Origin: Pachypanchax playfairii
Lineage: Eukaryota; Chordata; Actinopteri; Cyprinodontiformes; Aplocheilidae
DNA: 64,000 nucleotides
NCBI GenBank assembly: GCA_006937955.1
Contig: SSNP01000013.1
Coordinates: forward strand, 5,872,579-5,936,578
Direction: 5' to 3'
In this document: positions 54,001-64,000 of the stretch, in pieces
How positions within the stretch are numbered: position 1 is the stretch's first letter
Layout: every line of letters begins with the position of its first letter
Program-made: the position numbers and the translations under genes
The notes under the pieces: generated by a model
Database searches by the model: none
The model's input: only the letters and a program-made list of their open reading frames with translations
Told to the model about the DNA's origin: nothing

Positions 54001-57000
54001 GAACTCATCAAGAGTGGTTCATTTACTTAAAAACAGGATTAAATTCTTCCTTGTTTAACGCATCCTGGGAAAAAACCTTGATCCTTCATTCATTTGCTCA
54101 GAGTGGAAGGAGTTAAATGAACTGTGACAGCGACAAGCGCAAATGCAAACTAGGCTGCCTGCCAGGCTAGCAGCTCCAAAGCTCCCCTCACTGGCTCACG
54201 TCATCAGCTTGGAACCGAGCAGAGAGGAAGGGAAGAGGAGAGGACGGCTGGAGCCGTGTGTCAGGGCACCGATCTGGGTTTGTGTGTGTCGCTGTGGGGG
54301 TGTGGGGGGGTGGGGGGTGAGCTCAGTGGTTTCGGTTCACCCAGGAACTGAACAGCGAGATCACAGGAGGGGATTGTAACATGGAGATCAGGTCAGGGTT
54401 AAGAGGTTGATTATGAATCTGTAGAGTGTTAAATAACAGAGTTATGTGCAGCTTAGGAAGTAATCCTGTTGCCATTTTTTTGTTTTTTTCATTTCGTTGT
54501 TGTCAAGCTAAAGAGATCTTGGAAAAAATATTTGTTTTTAAAACTATACCAAATCTAATTATAATGAATCGATTCTAGAGTAACCGGATCACAGATTAAA
54601 TGAACCTAACCAGACACTCATTCCCAGCTCTCTGTCGTTTTTTTTTTTTTGTTTCCACGATAATTACGGTTGAGAATCGATACCCAGCCGACACGAGAAC
54701 AAGCCACCTTTAAAGTAGCGTTCTGTTTGTGCCAGAAGCTTGATTATGTGTGTGTGTGTGTGTCAGTGGCATGCCTGTTGGTGCCATTTGGGGCAGACCC
54801 AGAGTGCCTGTGTGTAAGTGGATCCAGTTGGGCTGTGCTGACATGTACACACACACACACACACATTGACATATACACACAGACATACAGGCAGGGAGAT
54901 AGAATGACCCGGTGCGAGCCCTGGCACACAGCCGATTGTCACACAGGCGCTTCCTCCCACTGCAGGTTAAATTTAGGCCGAGCTGTATTCTTATACTGCC
55001 AGCCAGTCACCTACCTCCACAGACTGTCCCCCAGTCAGTCAATTAGTCATCTAGTGAATTGGCTGGAAGTATAACCTTCATCAAGGGGCTCTGATGGAGA
55101 TTAAATTAAGTCAACCCAGTTTCGCTGCCCAAAACATTATTTTTTTTCGGTGCGACTTCAAGGACAGTAATGATAAAAATAATAAAATCACAACATTTGA
55201 GGATTATTTTACAGTATACATCCTCAACTTTGTACGTCTGGACTAATTTGGAGCAATTACAAGAAACAGAGCACCCTCAGTGTTCCTCCTCTCCTTCAGC
55301 ATTCCTGCCTTGTTTGGGTTAGCGGGGAGAGGAAAGGGCCGCGCAGGATATAACCTCATGTCTTTGAGGAAAAGGCAAGCGAACAGGGAGGCAGCCGAGG
55401 CCTCGTCTTGATGGAAAACAAACACTGGGGTGCACCCAGCAGCAAAAAAAAAAAAAAAAAAATTAAAAAAAGGAGGGTGTGAAACTTAAAAAGTCAAAGA
55501 ACATTTAATGTTGAAGAGATATCGGGCTCTTTTTAGAGAAAAAACAAAATGCGTCCCCTCATAGAAAGAATGTGTTTTTAAATGTTGCTTGAGCAGCGAG
55601 AGAAGTTGGGGAGAAGATGGCGGCTTTGGGTGGAGGGAGGGATGGCCGGCAGCTCTGCTCTGCTCTCTGTAATTTGGAGGCTGTGTGTTAGTAAGCGAGT
55701 TGAGCGTAGCAGTGCCGGGCCGCTCTGTGCTGGGCCAGGATCTCTCATTACTCCCCACTTCCTCTCCTTGCGAGGCAGCCAAGCCGCCTCTTGGCAAGGG
55801 ACTTAATTTTGGTTTTGGCCGCCCTGTGTTCCCCACCCTGTGTCATTATGCTGCACAAATCGAAAAAACAGCACGCGGAGAGACAGCAGATGATGGAGAG
55901 GACGGAGGAGCGTGTGCCTTGCTTCCGTGCACTCGGGGAGGGGGGGTGTCTTTTTTTTCTGGTTGCTTGCGACACGTTGTACAGTTTCAAAACATCACCC
56001 TACCTTTGCACTGGTACACAGGAGACTTCTACAGATCTGTGCCAAAGCTGGAGGGAAGCCCAGAACAAGATGAACATTGTTTTGGTTTGCAGTCACTCTG
56101 TGGAAGTGGATTTTGACATAACTCGGATGGATGAAGCCATGACAATATTGAAAGAGAATGCGTGAAGGAGGAAAAGAAGGGGAGGGGGCATGAGGGGAGG
56201 TATGCACTTCTCCTTTGGAGTGATGAAAAAAAAAAAAAAGGAAATAAGTGGAGACATATGCCTGTAAACTTGTGTGTGCAGAGCTGCTGTCTCCACCCTC
56301 CCGCCTGCTCATTCATGCCGTCAGCTTGTCTTTTTGTGTACCCTGAGCTGATTGGCTGTGTGTCTCCGTGACTCATCCCGGTCAGTATCGGCACCAGAGA
56401 CTCTTCAAACACATTTATGCAGGTAGATAATTACTAAGAAGAACTGAAATTGATGATTAGACCACACACAACCTGAACTGCTGGTTGCGTGTCTTTGTTT
56501 TTATTTAGTTCCCACGCTCTTTGAGCCACCACAGTGTGTGTGATTGTTTGACTTGTCTATAACACTCTGAATGTACGTATGTGTGTGTGTCTGTAAATGA
56601 CTGTAAGATACAGATCTTGCGGGTAATCTCCTGACTTGTGTGTTTGCAAAAGTGATCTGATGACATCATTCCAGCCTGCCTGGCACCTTCGCTTCAAACA
56701 TGTTGATTCTTTCTCGTGTTTATTCGTCCTGTCACCCTGGGAAATCTGGGCTTGCAGGGAGTGGTGGTTTGTATATATTTGTGTGTGTGTTATGTAGAAG
56801 GGTCAGCCTGTTGAAGTGTTGAAATAAGAAGTCTGCGGGATTTGGGATGGAGGAGAACAAAATGTCCCTCGGCGAGAGAGCGTTGTTTTTGTGATAGCGT
56901 GGCCTGGGATGGAAGATTCGGGGCGACTCGTTGTGAGACGGCTGAGTTTTATCTCGCGTTGCTTCAGACTGAAATCAAGACTTTGTGGATTATGTAATTA

Positions 57001-60000
57001 TAAAGCAGCAGCCCAAAGAAAGTCATGCCACAGATGGCGTTTCTTCTTCTCCTTATCTCCTCCCGGTTGTGGCCGGATGGTTCGTGTTAGAGATGGCGTG
57101 TCTGCAACTCATTCTCTCTATCTGTGTTTCTGCAAGGAGTCAGATCTGCAGATAGAGAAGCTGTGCCACTCCCCTGTGTGGTTTTCCTGCCATCAGGGCT
57201 TATTTAGGTTTCCTGACATGGGGGGAAGGACTTAACACGAGTATTGTGCCACCCAAAAGCAGCATTTCCTCTGTTTCTGCTGCTAAAACTCGACCCAGTT
57301 GACCGTTTCATCTGCCACGTTGCTAAAATATATATAGTGTAGCGTATTTCTTCCATTTAAGAACACAAGCTAGTTAAAAACGAGGCCTTCCGAGTGGAGA
57401 TTTTACACCATTTTCATACTTGATAAATCACGTAAATTGTAAACGTTTTGTTTTTCATGACTGGTTTTAAAGCAGGACTGTGTGCGTTGTGCACGTACCA
57501 TCTCATTTTTGCATCTGCTTGTGTGGAAATGAACTGCTCATATCTCACGAGTCGAGACTCTGCGCGAAGATCAAAAACATCTTTGTGGCGTGAGCTCATT
57601 GGTCTTGCAGTTCAACTGCAACGCTCAAATGAATTCTGGGTAATGGTGTTTTAACGTTGGAGAGAATAAACGAGTCCAGTTGATAATTAGCACAATTAAT
57701 CCTGAGTCAGTTACTTTCAGAGCTTTAAAAAACCCGTGTATGGTTTCCCTCCTAACTGTGTAAGGCTTTGATGTTCCACTGGTGTGAAACAAAGAGGATT
57801 CCTTCTCTTTACTTGCTTTTCTTTCTCTGAAGTCGTTGCTGGATCTTGTTTCTTTCTGCAGAACAGATGAAGATGTAATATTGTGTATATAGGACTGAAG
57901 ATTTGCAGGATTTCAACTACACACACACCCGTCCAGGGCAGAATGTATATGGAACAGCAGAGAGAACAAAAGGAATGCCTCCAGGGTGACCTTTGACCTT
58001 TGGAATAGACTTTCTCCGGCTAGAGAGAGGGTGTTGACTTAGAAAATAAGGCACCGTGAAGATCCCCCCCCCCGAGCTGTTTGCTTCATGTCTTCCTCGT
58101 TCCCATTTTCATTCACCGTGTACGTCTGATGACAGGGCCATTACACGTCTGAGCTGAGACACACACACACGCAGCACTCAAGGATCGATGCGAGACAGTT
58201 CTCAGGAGCCTCCTCGCTATTTACCGATGTTGAAAGTGTTCCGAAGTGAAGGTTGAAAATCAAGTGTGTGTGTGTAGAATCTGCTGACTTCTAAGAATAG
58301 CAGCAACCTGGTGTGTGTCTGTGTGTGTGGAGTCAGACGGAGGTAATGATTAACCTTTCCAGACTGTGTTTGTAGCCCTAAGTGAAGTCTAGCACCTCCC
58401 CGCCCTTCTCAGTCGGGTCCAATTGTCTCAGCTAGCGTGGCGTGTGCACTTTAAAGCTGTGCACCATGTCGAGTCTCTTCTCCTTATGTTAAACATTCAG
58501 GATTGCACAGAAAGCGGAAGTGCGGTTCCCTCTTATCACTCACATTCCTCTGAAAATAAGGATTATTCAGTCGTTTTTGCTTTTACTGTGATGCTAATAT
58601 CTAGCATCCCCGTTAGCTTATAGCATCTGCTGCTTGTAGTTTCATACATGATAATAAATGCTTTAAAATGGACAAACTGTCACCTATCACGTGGTTACAT
58701 TTTAGCCCTCCTGAGCATCTCGCTTTGTAGAGAACCAGCACGGAAAGTCTTTATGTTAAATGGTGGGGGTTGCATGTGGAGACCCCATGGGACAAACCAG
58801 AATAGAACAGACCAGTAGACAACTGACAGAAGCAGAACAGAAAAGGTTAGGGTGACAGATGGCCACAGGCTGCCAGCTAGCCAGCTTATCTCCAGCGAGG
58901 AGAAGCCCGAGACACAAGAGGGCTTAAAGGCCGGAGTGCAGAGGAGCAGGTGGGGAGGCAGACAGATCCCAGACACACAGATAGAAGCACAGACAGGCAC
59001 CTGAAGTAGCATCAAGCTGTAACGCGAGCAGCTCGACGTCTCATGAAGTGTTAAAACCTTTTTAAAAAATCCGTTCAAATAGCCTCGAGTCCAAGAGAGT
59101 AAACACGGTGCCACTCAAACGAGTGTGGTTTTTATAAATGTGTGTGTTCAGCAGCCTAACTCGTGAGGTGTAAGCTCATCTGCTGTCAGAACAAGCTGTG
59201 AACATCACTCTGCGCGAGGCAGCACCCCGCCGTTGGAGGAGTCTGGCTGTCTCGCATTCCTTCAGCTGATTTACTGAATGAGTTTGTTTACCTGTAAGGG
59301 ACGGAAGATGCAAACGTCTGTGCTGTGGGTGTTAAAACACACGAGCTTTTGTTGTAACTCTGGAACATGCAAAGTGCAGACAGAGGTTTTGGGTTCAAAA
59401 TCAAAGGATTGCATGTTGAAATATCTTGACTGATTATAGGCTCTTACACCACTGCTTCACTAGCATACCTTCTGTTTTTGCCCACTGCGTTTTCCCCCTA
59501 AGTTTTTTTCTTTGTCTTACTTTCCTTTTCTTTTAACCTATCCCCCCCCCCCCTTCTCTCTGCGGTTATCTTGTACCATGAGTTTGAGTTTCTGAGGGGA
59601 GAGTCCATCAGGCGGTGGGAAACGAGGCCGTTAGTTCAGTCTTGAATAGCAGAGTGTTTTCGAGCTGCAGTGACAGGCTCAGACAGGCAGCCGTTCTAAT
59701 GACCTGTGACGCCAAGCTCTGTCTCTCTCAGCAACAACACACGAGAACACACACACACACACACACACACATAAGGCCCCACAGGTGAGCTTCCTACCAG
59801 CACACCCACGTGTCCTTGTCCTTATCAACCTTGGCTCTTCCTGATTGTGTAAAACATGCCAGCTTTGGAAACAGTTGGACATCTTCCCGAGGCACAGAAG
59901 ACACTTTGTCTCTTATCTTAAAACCAATTCTCCCCTTTCCTTCATATGGTCAAAGGTAGATAGCTGGGTACTTCAGTTTTCCTTAACACCCTACGAGGAC

Positions 60001-60579
60001 GGATTTACGACGAGCTCCCCCGAGGCTCAGCTCAGTCCGACTTCAAAGAACACAAACCCTCTTGTTTTATGGAAGGCATGCTTTCGGTCTTTCTGGCCCC
60101 CTTCTCTCTCCTCCTCCTTCGTTTCTGTCTCTCTGCTCTCAACCATGTCTTTTTCCTTCCTTTTTTTTTCTTCTTCTTCAATCCCCTCCTCTCTGTGACT
60201 AATGAAGGCTAATAACAGGCCAGGCTAAGACCGAGCGGGCCGGCAGAGATCTCGCCGCATTAACGTTGTAGTTCGTCTCAAGACGGGACCTTCCAAATTA
60301 CCGGTTACATTCGACAGCTACTGCCAGATGAAAAAGGGAGGTGGAATGGGAACTAGCAACAGAAACGTCTCAAACTTTGCATGTCTCATTAAGGCTGGAT
60401 TTGACTACGGGACATAAAGCTATAACCCTAAAAAGCAGGAGAGGAAGTAAAGTTGCAAAAGTAACAGTCAAATGATGTGAAAAGAACCCCCCCCCTTCTG
60501 TCTCACTCTATTTCCCTTGCGCCTGACTGGCTCCCACTCCTCTAGCTGGGAGCCAGATTTCTGAGGAATAGAGATATGA

Positions 60580-60614
<35 letters not shown>

Positions 60615-61837
60615 TGGTGCTCTGAATGGAGGGGGGTGAAAACTGGAGCATGGCCAATGCTACATTTCTCTTTACGCTAAGGGGAAACTTTCAGTGATTC
60701 AGAATTCAGACACCGGGGTTAGAGAGTTAAAACGGTCTAAGTGTTTTTTTTGTGAAAGTCCTTCATCTGTTATCGCGGCTTCATCTTTGTCGGTCAAAGA
60801 TGGATTCTAATTTCCTCTAGCAGGGTGAAGCATGTTGCTGTAGAGACAATCAGGACAGGAGGTTGACGTCAGTACATTGTTGGCCTCGCCGCTACAAAAA
60901 TACAACCAGCCAGACAGAAGATAAGCATTTAATGCCTAGATAAATATTATACTGCGTGTGGAAACTTGCCTGGCAGCGTCTCCAAGTTGATTTTCTTGTC
61001 TGAAGTCCAGGAATTCCAATATGGTTTTCCTGTATGGCAGAAATTGTGGATGACAGTCTAGTTTTGGCTCTTGACTAAAGCAGATTCTCCATTTCCCAAA
61101 ACAGGGATAAAGAAGAAGTTGTTCAGATGTAGCGATCTTTAAGCATCTTTGCTGCTGAGATTTAGAGGACGTCTGATCAGAAGTCTTTCATGAAATCATC
61201 TGTTTCTCCTCTTCTTTGTTTCTCGATCTCTACGTTTAATGGATTGTTTCTATCAAGCACATTTCCACCAATCTAAGCGTCTCTGTTTCTTTCTTTAGAT
61301 TCTCTAGCGTTGCAGGAGTCTGGCGAGCGCTCCCGTTGGTGTGTGGTGGCGTACTGGGAGGAAAAGACACGCGTCGGACGCCTCTACTCAGTCCAGGAGT
61401 CCTCTCTGGACATCTTCTATGATCTACCTCAAGGGAACGGCTTCTGTCTGGGTCAGCTTTGCTCCGACAACAAGTCCCAACTCGTGCAGATGGTGCGAGC
61501 CAAGATCGGCTATGGCATCCAGCTGACGCGCGAGCCAGACGGGGTATGGGTCTACAACCGCAGCTGCTACCCCATCTTCATCAAGTCGGCCACACTGGAC
61601 AACCCGGACTCGCGCACGCTGTTGGTGCACAAGGTGTTCCCTGGATTCTCCATCAAAGCTTTTGACTATGACAAGGCCTGCAGCCTGCAAAGACCGAACG
61701 ACCACGAATTTACGCAGCAGCCTCGCACGGGCTTCACGGTGCAGATAAGCTTTGTGAAAGGCTGGGGACAGTGTTACACCAGACAGTTCATCAGTAGTTG
61801 CCCGTGTTGGTTGGAAGTGATTTTCAACACCCGATAG
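48243..61837 (+). CDS. smad7: SMAD7, inhibitory Smad, complete (4 exons, 377 residues)
   Basis: Exons 48243-48708, 49544-49597, 52422-52496 and 61299-61837 join in frame (1134 nt with TAG). SMAD7 blocks TGF-beta and BMP signalling by binding active type I receptors through MH2, competing with receptor Smads and recruiting Smurf1/2 ubiquitin ligases through its PY motif. The start MFRTKRSGLVRRLW matches other vertebrates and is the first ATG in frame. Residues to about 155 form a divergent MH1 region (LKALTHSVLKK, VFRWPDLRHSSELKRL, CCNPHH). PPPPY is at 158-162. MH2 runs from W212 to R377 (WCVVAYWEEKTRVGRLY, FIKSATLDNPDSRTLLVHKV, FVKGWGQCYTRQFISSCPCW). There is no C-terminal SSxS, as expected for an inhibitory Smad. 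It is shorter than human (426) mainly because the Gly-rich N-terminal insert is absent. K40 and K46 correspond to the human acetylated/ubiquitinated K64 and K70. Confidence 0.97.
48709..49543. other. smad7 intron 1 (835 bp)
   Basis: No repeat except a TC/TG microsatellite at 49227-49261. A GC-rich stretch at 49265-49420 combines GGCGCC, GATA-like and AGAC motifs. Near 48880-48985 are TTAATTAG homeobox-like and AGGTCA nuclear-receptor-like half-sites. Confidence 0.6.
49265..49420 (+). promoter_or_regulatory. Candidate BMP/GATA-responsive element in smad7 intron 1
   Basis: GGCGCC at 49333-49338 (a Smad1/5-preferred GC site), a GATA-type TGATAG at 49317-49322 and TTATCT at 49352-49357, plus AGAC at 49311-49314, lie within about 50 bases. 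Smad1- and GATA-dependent BMP enhancers are known in the mouse Smad7 gene. The correspondence is inferred, not aligned. Confidence 0.3.
49544..49597 (+). CDS. smad7: smad7 exon 2 (PY motif)
   Basis: Acceptor CCACACAG ends at 49543 and donor GTGAGT begins at 49598. This 54-nt microexon encodes ESPPPPYSRYPMDYLKPP. The PPPPY core binds WW domains of Smurf1, Smurf2 and other Nedd4-type ligases (established for mammalian SMAD7). Confidence 0.97.
49598..52421. other. smad7 intron 2 (2.8 kb)
   Basis: Rich in homopolymers and microsatellites: G-run of 16 at 50010-50025, C-runs near 50447-50456 and 50584-50594, a long CA repeat at 50925-51032 and a GGT/G tract at 51567-51598. A 220-codon frame at 51060-51722 is low complexity in part and not recognised. 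No exon seen. Confidence 0.6.
50925..51032. repeat. CA microsatellite, 108 bp, with regular CAGA interruptions
   Basis: Compound CA repeat broken by GA steps at spaced intervals. It produces spurious Thr/His and Cys/Val open frames on both strands. Confidence 0.95.
52422..52496 (+). CDS. smad7: smad7 exon 3 (linker)
   Basis: Acceptor CCCACTAG ends at 52421, donor GTAAAT at 52497. It encodes DSPDSGPSSSDTGTGTTYSA then PVGLS, a Ser/Thr/Gly-rich linker before MH2. Human has DCPDAVPSSAETGGTNYLAP here. Both ends split a Gly/Asp-type codon after its first base, matching the neighbours. Confidence 0.93.
52497..61298. other. smad7 intron 3 (8.8 kb)
   Basis: No transposon was recognised over almost 9 kb, in contrast to the dym introns. 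Microsatellites: TG/CA at about 54746-54764 and 54847-54866, CA at 59747-59771, GA at 60582-60611. Motif-rich unique blocks lie at 53440-53860 and 60200-60420. Open frames up to 143 codons (for example 55685-56116) show no recognised domain. In humans this intron carries the colorectal-cancer-associated SMAD7 variants. Confidence 0.6.
60582..60611. repeat. GA microsatellite in smad7 intron 3
   Basis: Fifteen GA units. A 10-bp hairpin, CTGGCTCCCA and TGGGAGCCAG (60527-60536 and 60547-60556), lies just before it. Confidence 0.9.
61299..61837 (+). CDS. smad7: smad7 exon 4 (MH2 domain and stop)
   Basis: Acceptor TTCTTTAG ends at 61298. Encodes residues 199-377 and TAG at 61835-61837. MH2 landmarks: WCVVAYWEEKTRVGRLY, SLDIFYDLPQGNGFCLGQL, DGVWVYNRSCYPIFIKSATL and KGWGQCYTRQFISSCPCWLE. 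GC-rich at third codon positions compared with flanking intron. The last residues VIFNTR differ from human VIFNSR by one. Confidence 0.97.
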
Positions 61838-62190
61838 CAGCAGCCTTCCTTCAGACCTCTTCACAATAAAAGACTTCACCCACTTTTTTTTTTTCTTTTT
61901 TTTGCCCAGTTTGTGGAAGAGGTTCAAACACAATTACAGGATTCAAAGAAGAAAGTGACAAATTCTGACGGACTTTGACTGAGATTTAAATAAATAAGAA
62001 GCAAAAAAAAAAAAGTGTATTTTATGTTATATATAAATATATTATTAATTGTAAATACGAAGACGTTTTATATGCATCATTATTTATGTATTGTGCAATG
62101 TGTTGATGAGAAAAGAAAATAAGATGCACTTTGCTTAATATAAATACAAAACAAAGAAATGCCAAAATTAAAAAAAAACAAACAAACAAA
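61838..62190 (+). other. smad7: smad7 3' untranslated region
   Basis: AT-rich tail. AATAAA occurs early at 61865-61870; a later ATTAAA at 62167-62172 is followed by a GT-rich downstream stretch (about 62205-62232), which suits a cleavage site near 62190. The block from about 62015 to 62160 (TATATAAATATATTATTAAT, ATGCATCATTATTTATGTAT) resembles the mammalian SMAD7 3' UTR as far as I recall. It has the miRNA seed matches at 62093 and 62126. Confidence 0.6.
62093..62132 (+). promoter_or_regulatory. smad7: Paired miRNA seed matches (miR-25/92 and miR-17/106b types)
   Basis: GTGCAAT at 62093-62099 is the complement of the miR-25/32/92 seed; GCACTTT at 62126-62132 is the complement of the miR-17/20/93/106b seed. 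The two sites are 33 bases apart, a distance compatible with cooperative action. Both miRNA families have been reported to repress SMAD7 in mammals. Confidence 0.5.
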
Positions 62191-62806
62191 AAACTCTTTT
62201 TCTTGTCTGATGATTTTTTGTGGTTGTGGTGAGTTTATTCGGTTTTAACGATCCTGTTTAAATAATTTATTGGTTCCACATGTCGATTCTCTAAAACCCC
62301 ATTTAATTTGTGTTTGTAATAACCAACATCAGTTTACTTTGTCTTCCTGAGAGTCTGGGATGTCGTGCTGTGGATCTTAAAAGCATTTTCCTCCAAGACT
62401 AAATGAGTCAGACTGTGACAGAGCCATAACTCAGGGGACCCACTTCTTATGAGCTCATTAGTCTTTTTAAAACCCCCTTTTTTTTTTTTTTTGTCTTGAG
62501 TTATTTGGGGATGAATGTCCCACTTCCTGTCTGTCATTAAATGGCTCGTGACATCACAGCCAGGAAGCACTAATGACAAATTTCAAGAAACACTAAAATC
62601 AGCAGCAGTCTGACTTCCTGGATCTTTATTTATGTTGTTGAAATAATTTGAATTTATAAAACAACAAATTTTTGAAGGAAATAAAAAGAATATGGAAAAA
62701 GTTAAAAATCTTGGATAGCAGAAGACCGTGTGGTTAAACGAGATGGCCTATTTATGATGGCTCTGAAAAACAAGACAAAACAGATATCGTTCTAATAAAC
62801 ATGTTC

Positions 62807-62809
62807 TGT

Positions 62810-62859
<50 letters not shown>
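62807..62859. repeat. TG microsatellite
   Basis: Roughly 26 TG units with one TA interruption near the start. Confidence 0.95.
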
Positions 62860-62860
<1 letters not shown>

Positions 62861-63726
62861 TGGGCATCATCCTGTTGCTTGTCAGATGGGTGTCTGCGAA
62901 GAGGATTATTGCTGTAAGCCTGCTTTGCCCACACAGTCTCAGAGGCCTACATTCACAGGACCCACTTTACACCTCATGTCGCGCGCTCTGTTCAGGAACT
63001 GGTTTTCAACTTCGGAAAAAGTAAACAAGCAATTCACAAACTCTTTGTAAATCGTCTCGGAAACGGATGAAACCGGCACAGTTCAAAGTGTAACTCAGGT
63101 CTTGCTTCTGTTAAGAGAAGAGGAGAATTAGATGTTGAGTTCAATGACACATTTTTTATGATAATTCTAATATTTTTCATTAATGACAGGATTCAGTCTG
63201 ATCGACATGTTTAAAATAATAAAAATAAAGTGCAACTGCCTGTTTTGACATTTTTTTTTCTCACTATAAATCAAATAAAACTCATAAAAGTCTGCATGTC
63301 TGTTAAATCCCTAAACTTACAAAGACAGCTAAAGCAGCTCGGTGTGTGTGTGTGTGGTCTTATGGACTTGACCCATGACTTCACTCAGACGGGGTGACCC
63401 TGATTCCGTAAGTCCATTAAAACTGTGACAGAATTCAAAACACGGTTAAATGAATGTTTTCGACAAGGAAAAAAAGAAATGATACAAAAAAAAGATCATC
63501 TGAACATTTAGATTACAGGAAACGATTGTCACTCAGGCATTATAGTTGTGATGCGTCCCTTATCGTTCATCTGAAAACAGTATTTTATTATAAAAATGAT
63601 GATGAAAATGAATCAATAGATTTTTTTTAATGTAAATGAAGAAACAAAATCTACAGCTTTGAATTGAACAAACTTTATGTGTTTTTTAAAAATCTCATTT
63701 AACATTTAGTTTTTAAACATGGGCCT

Positions 63727-63830
63727 GTGATGGACAGGTGACATGTCCAGGTGTGACCCCGCCTCTCACCCAGTACCTGCTGGAGACAGACACCTGCCCC
63801 CTGTGACTCTGAACAGGAAATTAAAAGAAT
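63727..63830. repeat. Fish retroelement tail fragment, copy 2
   Basis: GTGATGGACAGGTGACATGT followed by CCAGGTGTGACCCCGCCTCT is related to the fragment at 45434. It continues to a CCCCTGTGACTCTGAACAGG end. Confidence 0.55.
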
Positions 63831-64000
63831 GAACACAAAAACAAAACAGTCAAAGCATGATGTGGCAAAGGATTATGTTTATTTACTGGGAGCAAAGACG
63901 AGTTTAAATCAAACTATTCTACATTAGCAGACAGTGGACTTACAGAAGGACAATACAGGAACATTTCTAATGATGATATTCAGTTATATTTATCTGAAAA

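Larger units (their letters stand above)
62191..64000. other. Intergenic region downstream of smad7
   Basis: AT-rich. Holds a TG repeat at 62807-62859 and a retroelement-tail fragment at about 63727-63830. No coding exon recognised; the next gene by mammalian synteny, CTIF, is not visible within these 1.8 kb. Confidence 0.55.

Noticed and set aside
55685..56165. Overlapping frames of 124-143 codons in smad7 intron 3
   Set aside because: Different frames, no conserved domain, and smad7 exon 3 to exon 4 joins correctly without them.
61424..61933. 169-codon minus-strand frame
   Set aside because: Antisense shadow of the GC-rich smad7 MH2 exon.
62191..64000. CTIF exon expected downstream by synteny
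   Set aside because: No stretch resembling a CTIF exon was recognised; the gene probably lies beyond the window.

Overview
The window is vertebrate nuclear DNA, almost certainly from a teleost (probably percomorph-like) fish. Evidence: two split genes with GT-AG introns, AT-rich introns, many CA/TG microsatellites, and several cut-and-paste transposon families typical of fish genomes. There are no operons, ribosome binding sites, CRISPR arrays or recognisable tRNA/rRNA genes. The exact species cannot be read from the sequence. Two protein-coding genes are clear, both on the + strand: the 3' three quarters of DYM (dymeclin), then a complete SMAD7. This is the same neighbour pair, order and orientation as on human chromosome 18q21. 

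Layout. 1-40258: the last 11 coding exons of dym, giving 502 residues that align from about human residue 166 to the C-terminus; the N-terminal exons lie left of the window. Its large introns hold most of the mobile DNA: Tc1/mariner transposase relics, a hAT-like MITE family with 8-bp target duplications, three MITE families flanked by TTAA, a Harbinger-like element with a MYB/SANT-type domain relic, and others. Some introns also have repeat-free stretches dense in transcription-factor-like motifs that could be long-range enhancers. 40259-about 41370: dym 3' UTR. About 41370-47090: intergenic DNA with a doubtful 92-codon ORF ending in a hydrophobic segment. 47090-48242: CpG-rich SMAD7 promoter and 5' UTR, with a palindromic Smad-binding element GTCTAGAC beside a CACGTG E-box and several upstream ORFs. 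48243-61837: four SMAD7 coding exons encoding a 377-residue inhibitory Smad. 61838-about 62190: SMAD7 3' UTR with adjacent miR-25/92-type and miR-17/106b-type seed matches. 62200-64000: intergenic sequence with a long TG repeat and a repeat remnant; no exon of the next expected gene (CTIF in mammals) is recognisable. 

How the genes work. SMAD7 is the feedback inhibitor of TGF-beta/BMP signalling: its MH2 domain engages type I receptors and its PPPPY motif recruits Smurf ubiquitin ligases. The promoter Smad element supplies the expected negative-feedback input. Dymeclin is a Golgi-associated trafficking protein needed for skeletal development in mammals. No direct functional link between the two is visible; their retained adjacency may reflect SMAD7 regulatory DNA inside dym introns, which is inference. 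I found no clearly novel biological system. The best leads are the regulatory architecture of SMAD7, the small hydrophobic-tail ORF at 42880-43158, the candidate conserved non-coding blocks, and the recurring TTAA-flanked element families.
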